In this document: piece after piece, positions 63,429 to 64,000 of the stretch
How the letters are laid out: each line of letters starts with the position of its first letter
Position numbering within the stretch: the stretch's first letter is position 1
DNA from: Pseudoclavibacter chungangensis
Lineage (GTDB): Bacteria > Actinomycetota > Actinomycetes > Actinomycetales > Microbacteriaceae
Direction of reading: 5' to 3'
DNA length: 64,000 nt
Assembly: GCF_013410545.1 (NCBI RefSeq)
Contig: NZ_JACCFV010000001.1
Coordinates: 2,480,001 to 2,544,000 of the forward strand
The notes under the pieces: generated by a model
What the model was told of the DNA's origin: nothing
Databases searched by the model: none
Seen by the model: only the letters and a program-made list of their open reading frames with translations
Program-made: the position numbers and the translations under genes

Positions 63429-64000
63429 TCAGTCCTGCGCGTCGTCCTCGGCGAGCAGCTCGAGCGACACCGGCAGCTCGGACTCGAGCTGCGTCGTCTC
63501 GACCTGCCGCAGCTTCCGCTCGACCGCGCGCGTGCGCCGCCCCGCCTCCGTCACCGTGTTCTGGGCCGTCGTGAGTTGCTTCTCGAGCTTCTCCCACACG
63601 CGCCCGTACTTCTGGAACTCGAGCTTCGCGGCGCTCAGCACCTGCCAGACCTCGGAGCTGCGCTGCTCGATCGCGACCGTCCGGAACCCCATCTGCAGGC
63701 TGTTGAGCAGCGACATGAGCGTCGTCGGCCCCGTCACGAGCACCCGGTGTTCCGTCTGCATGCGGCTCGCGAGGCCCGGCCGCCGCACGACCTCGGCGAA
63801 CAGGCCCTCCGTCGGGAGGTACATGATCGCGAAGTCGGTGCTGCGCGGCGGCGCGATGTACTTGCCCGCGATGGTCTTCGCCTGCTGCACGACGGCACGT
63901 TCGAGCGCGCGGCTCGCCTGCTCGACGTCGACGCGCTCCCCGGCCTCCTGCGCCTGCAGGAGGCGCTCGTAGTCCTCCTGCGGGAACTTCGCGTCGATCG
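63429..64000 (-). CDS. rmuC: DNA recombination protein RmuC, C-terminal part (start outside window)
   Basis: 190 residues visible, ending at 63429. The RmuC core is recognisable: IDAKFPQEDYERLLQAQEAG, IAGKYIAPPRSTDFAIMYLPTEGLFAEVV, HRVLVTGPTTLMSLLNSLQMGFRTVAIEQRS, then a coiled-coil tail (VWEKLEKQLTTAQNTVTEAG). RmuC limits inversions at short repeats in E. coli. The N-terminal helix and coiled coil lie beyond base 64000. Confidence 0.92.
   Translation of the reverse strand, partial: IDAKFPQEDYERLLQAQEAGERVDVEQASRALERAVVQQAKTIAGKYIAPPRSTDFAIMYLPTEGLFAEVVRRPGLASRMQTEHRVLVTGPTTLMSLLNSLQMGFRTVAIEQRSSEVWQVLSAAKLEFQKYGRVWEKLEKQLTTAQNTVTEAGRRTRAVERKLRQVETTQLESELPVSLELLAEDDAQD

Overview
This window is high-GC, densely packed bacterial chromosome. 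Gene content and order fit an actinobacterium of the Microbacteriaceae type: a coaD-yceD-rpmF-rnc-mutM run, a leuC-leuD-murA-plsC-gpsA-ddl run, an FN3/MoxR/DUF58/transglutaminase/PknB/PP2C cluster, several DUF222-HNH genes, and frequent GTG starts with 1-4 base stop/start overlaps. No taxonomic marker was compared, so the family assignment is inference.

Layout. 1-2.5 kb is accessory: a partial TetR repressor and divergent VOC protein sharing a perfect palindrome, an intact-ended IS5-family element in a CTAG target, and a decayed SDR gene ending in that same target. 2.6-6.6 kb has an APH-like phosphotransferase, a four-unit array of truncated 5' ends of an HNH gene, and the full DUF222-HNH gene. 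6.7-18.5 kb holds EVE and MarR genes, then leftward housekeeping genes (mutM, rnc, rpmF, yceD, coaD, a CopC-like protein, recG) and a MoxR-DUF58-transglutaminase module feeding into recG. 18.8-27.8 kb has rsmD, thiL, a DUF3515 lipoprotein and the leuC-to-ddl operon, preceded by a 14-residue leaderless leader peptide with four consecutive Leu codons.

27.9-44.7 kb is one leftward signalling/cell-surface locus: PP2C phosphatase, FHA protein, membrane PknB-type kinase, FHA-HTH protein, a 1775-residue Ig/FN3 surface protein, a second MoxR-DUF58-transglutaminase module whose transglutaminase has lost all three catalytic residues, and a small FHA protein. The set resembles the PFNA (fn3) cluster described in Bifidobacterium. 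A plausible reading is reversible Thr phosphorylation read by FHA domains and coupled to assembly of a large envelope protein.

44.9-64 kb holds tRNA-Glu(CTC) with promoter and hairpin, an MBL-fold hydrolase, a twice-frameshifted CPA1 antiporter, a Gfo/Idh-isomerase pair with a palindromic operator candidate, a LuxR regulator, an HTH/DUF2690 membrane protein with an overlapping partner, a membrane gene broken by an in-frame TGA, a repetitive membrane protein with five Thr-x-x-Leu motifs, a second (frameshifted) DUF222-HNH gene, a vWA protein, a paralogous pair of unknown small proteins and the C-terminal part of rmuC.

Most interesting signals: the leucine leader ahead of leuC; the tandem HNH 5'-end array and its 17-base block repeated 54 kb away at the second HNH gene; the paired active/inactive transglutaminases; the FHA-readable repeat protein; and several genes broken by single lesions, which may be real decay or assembly errors.
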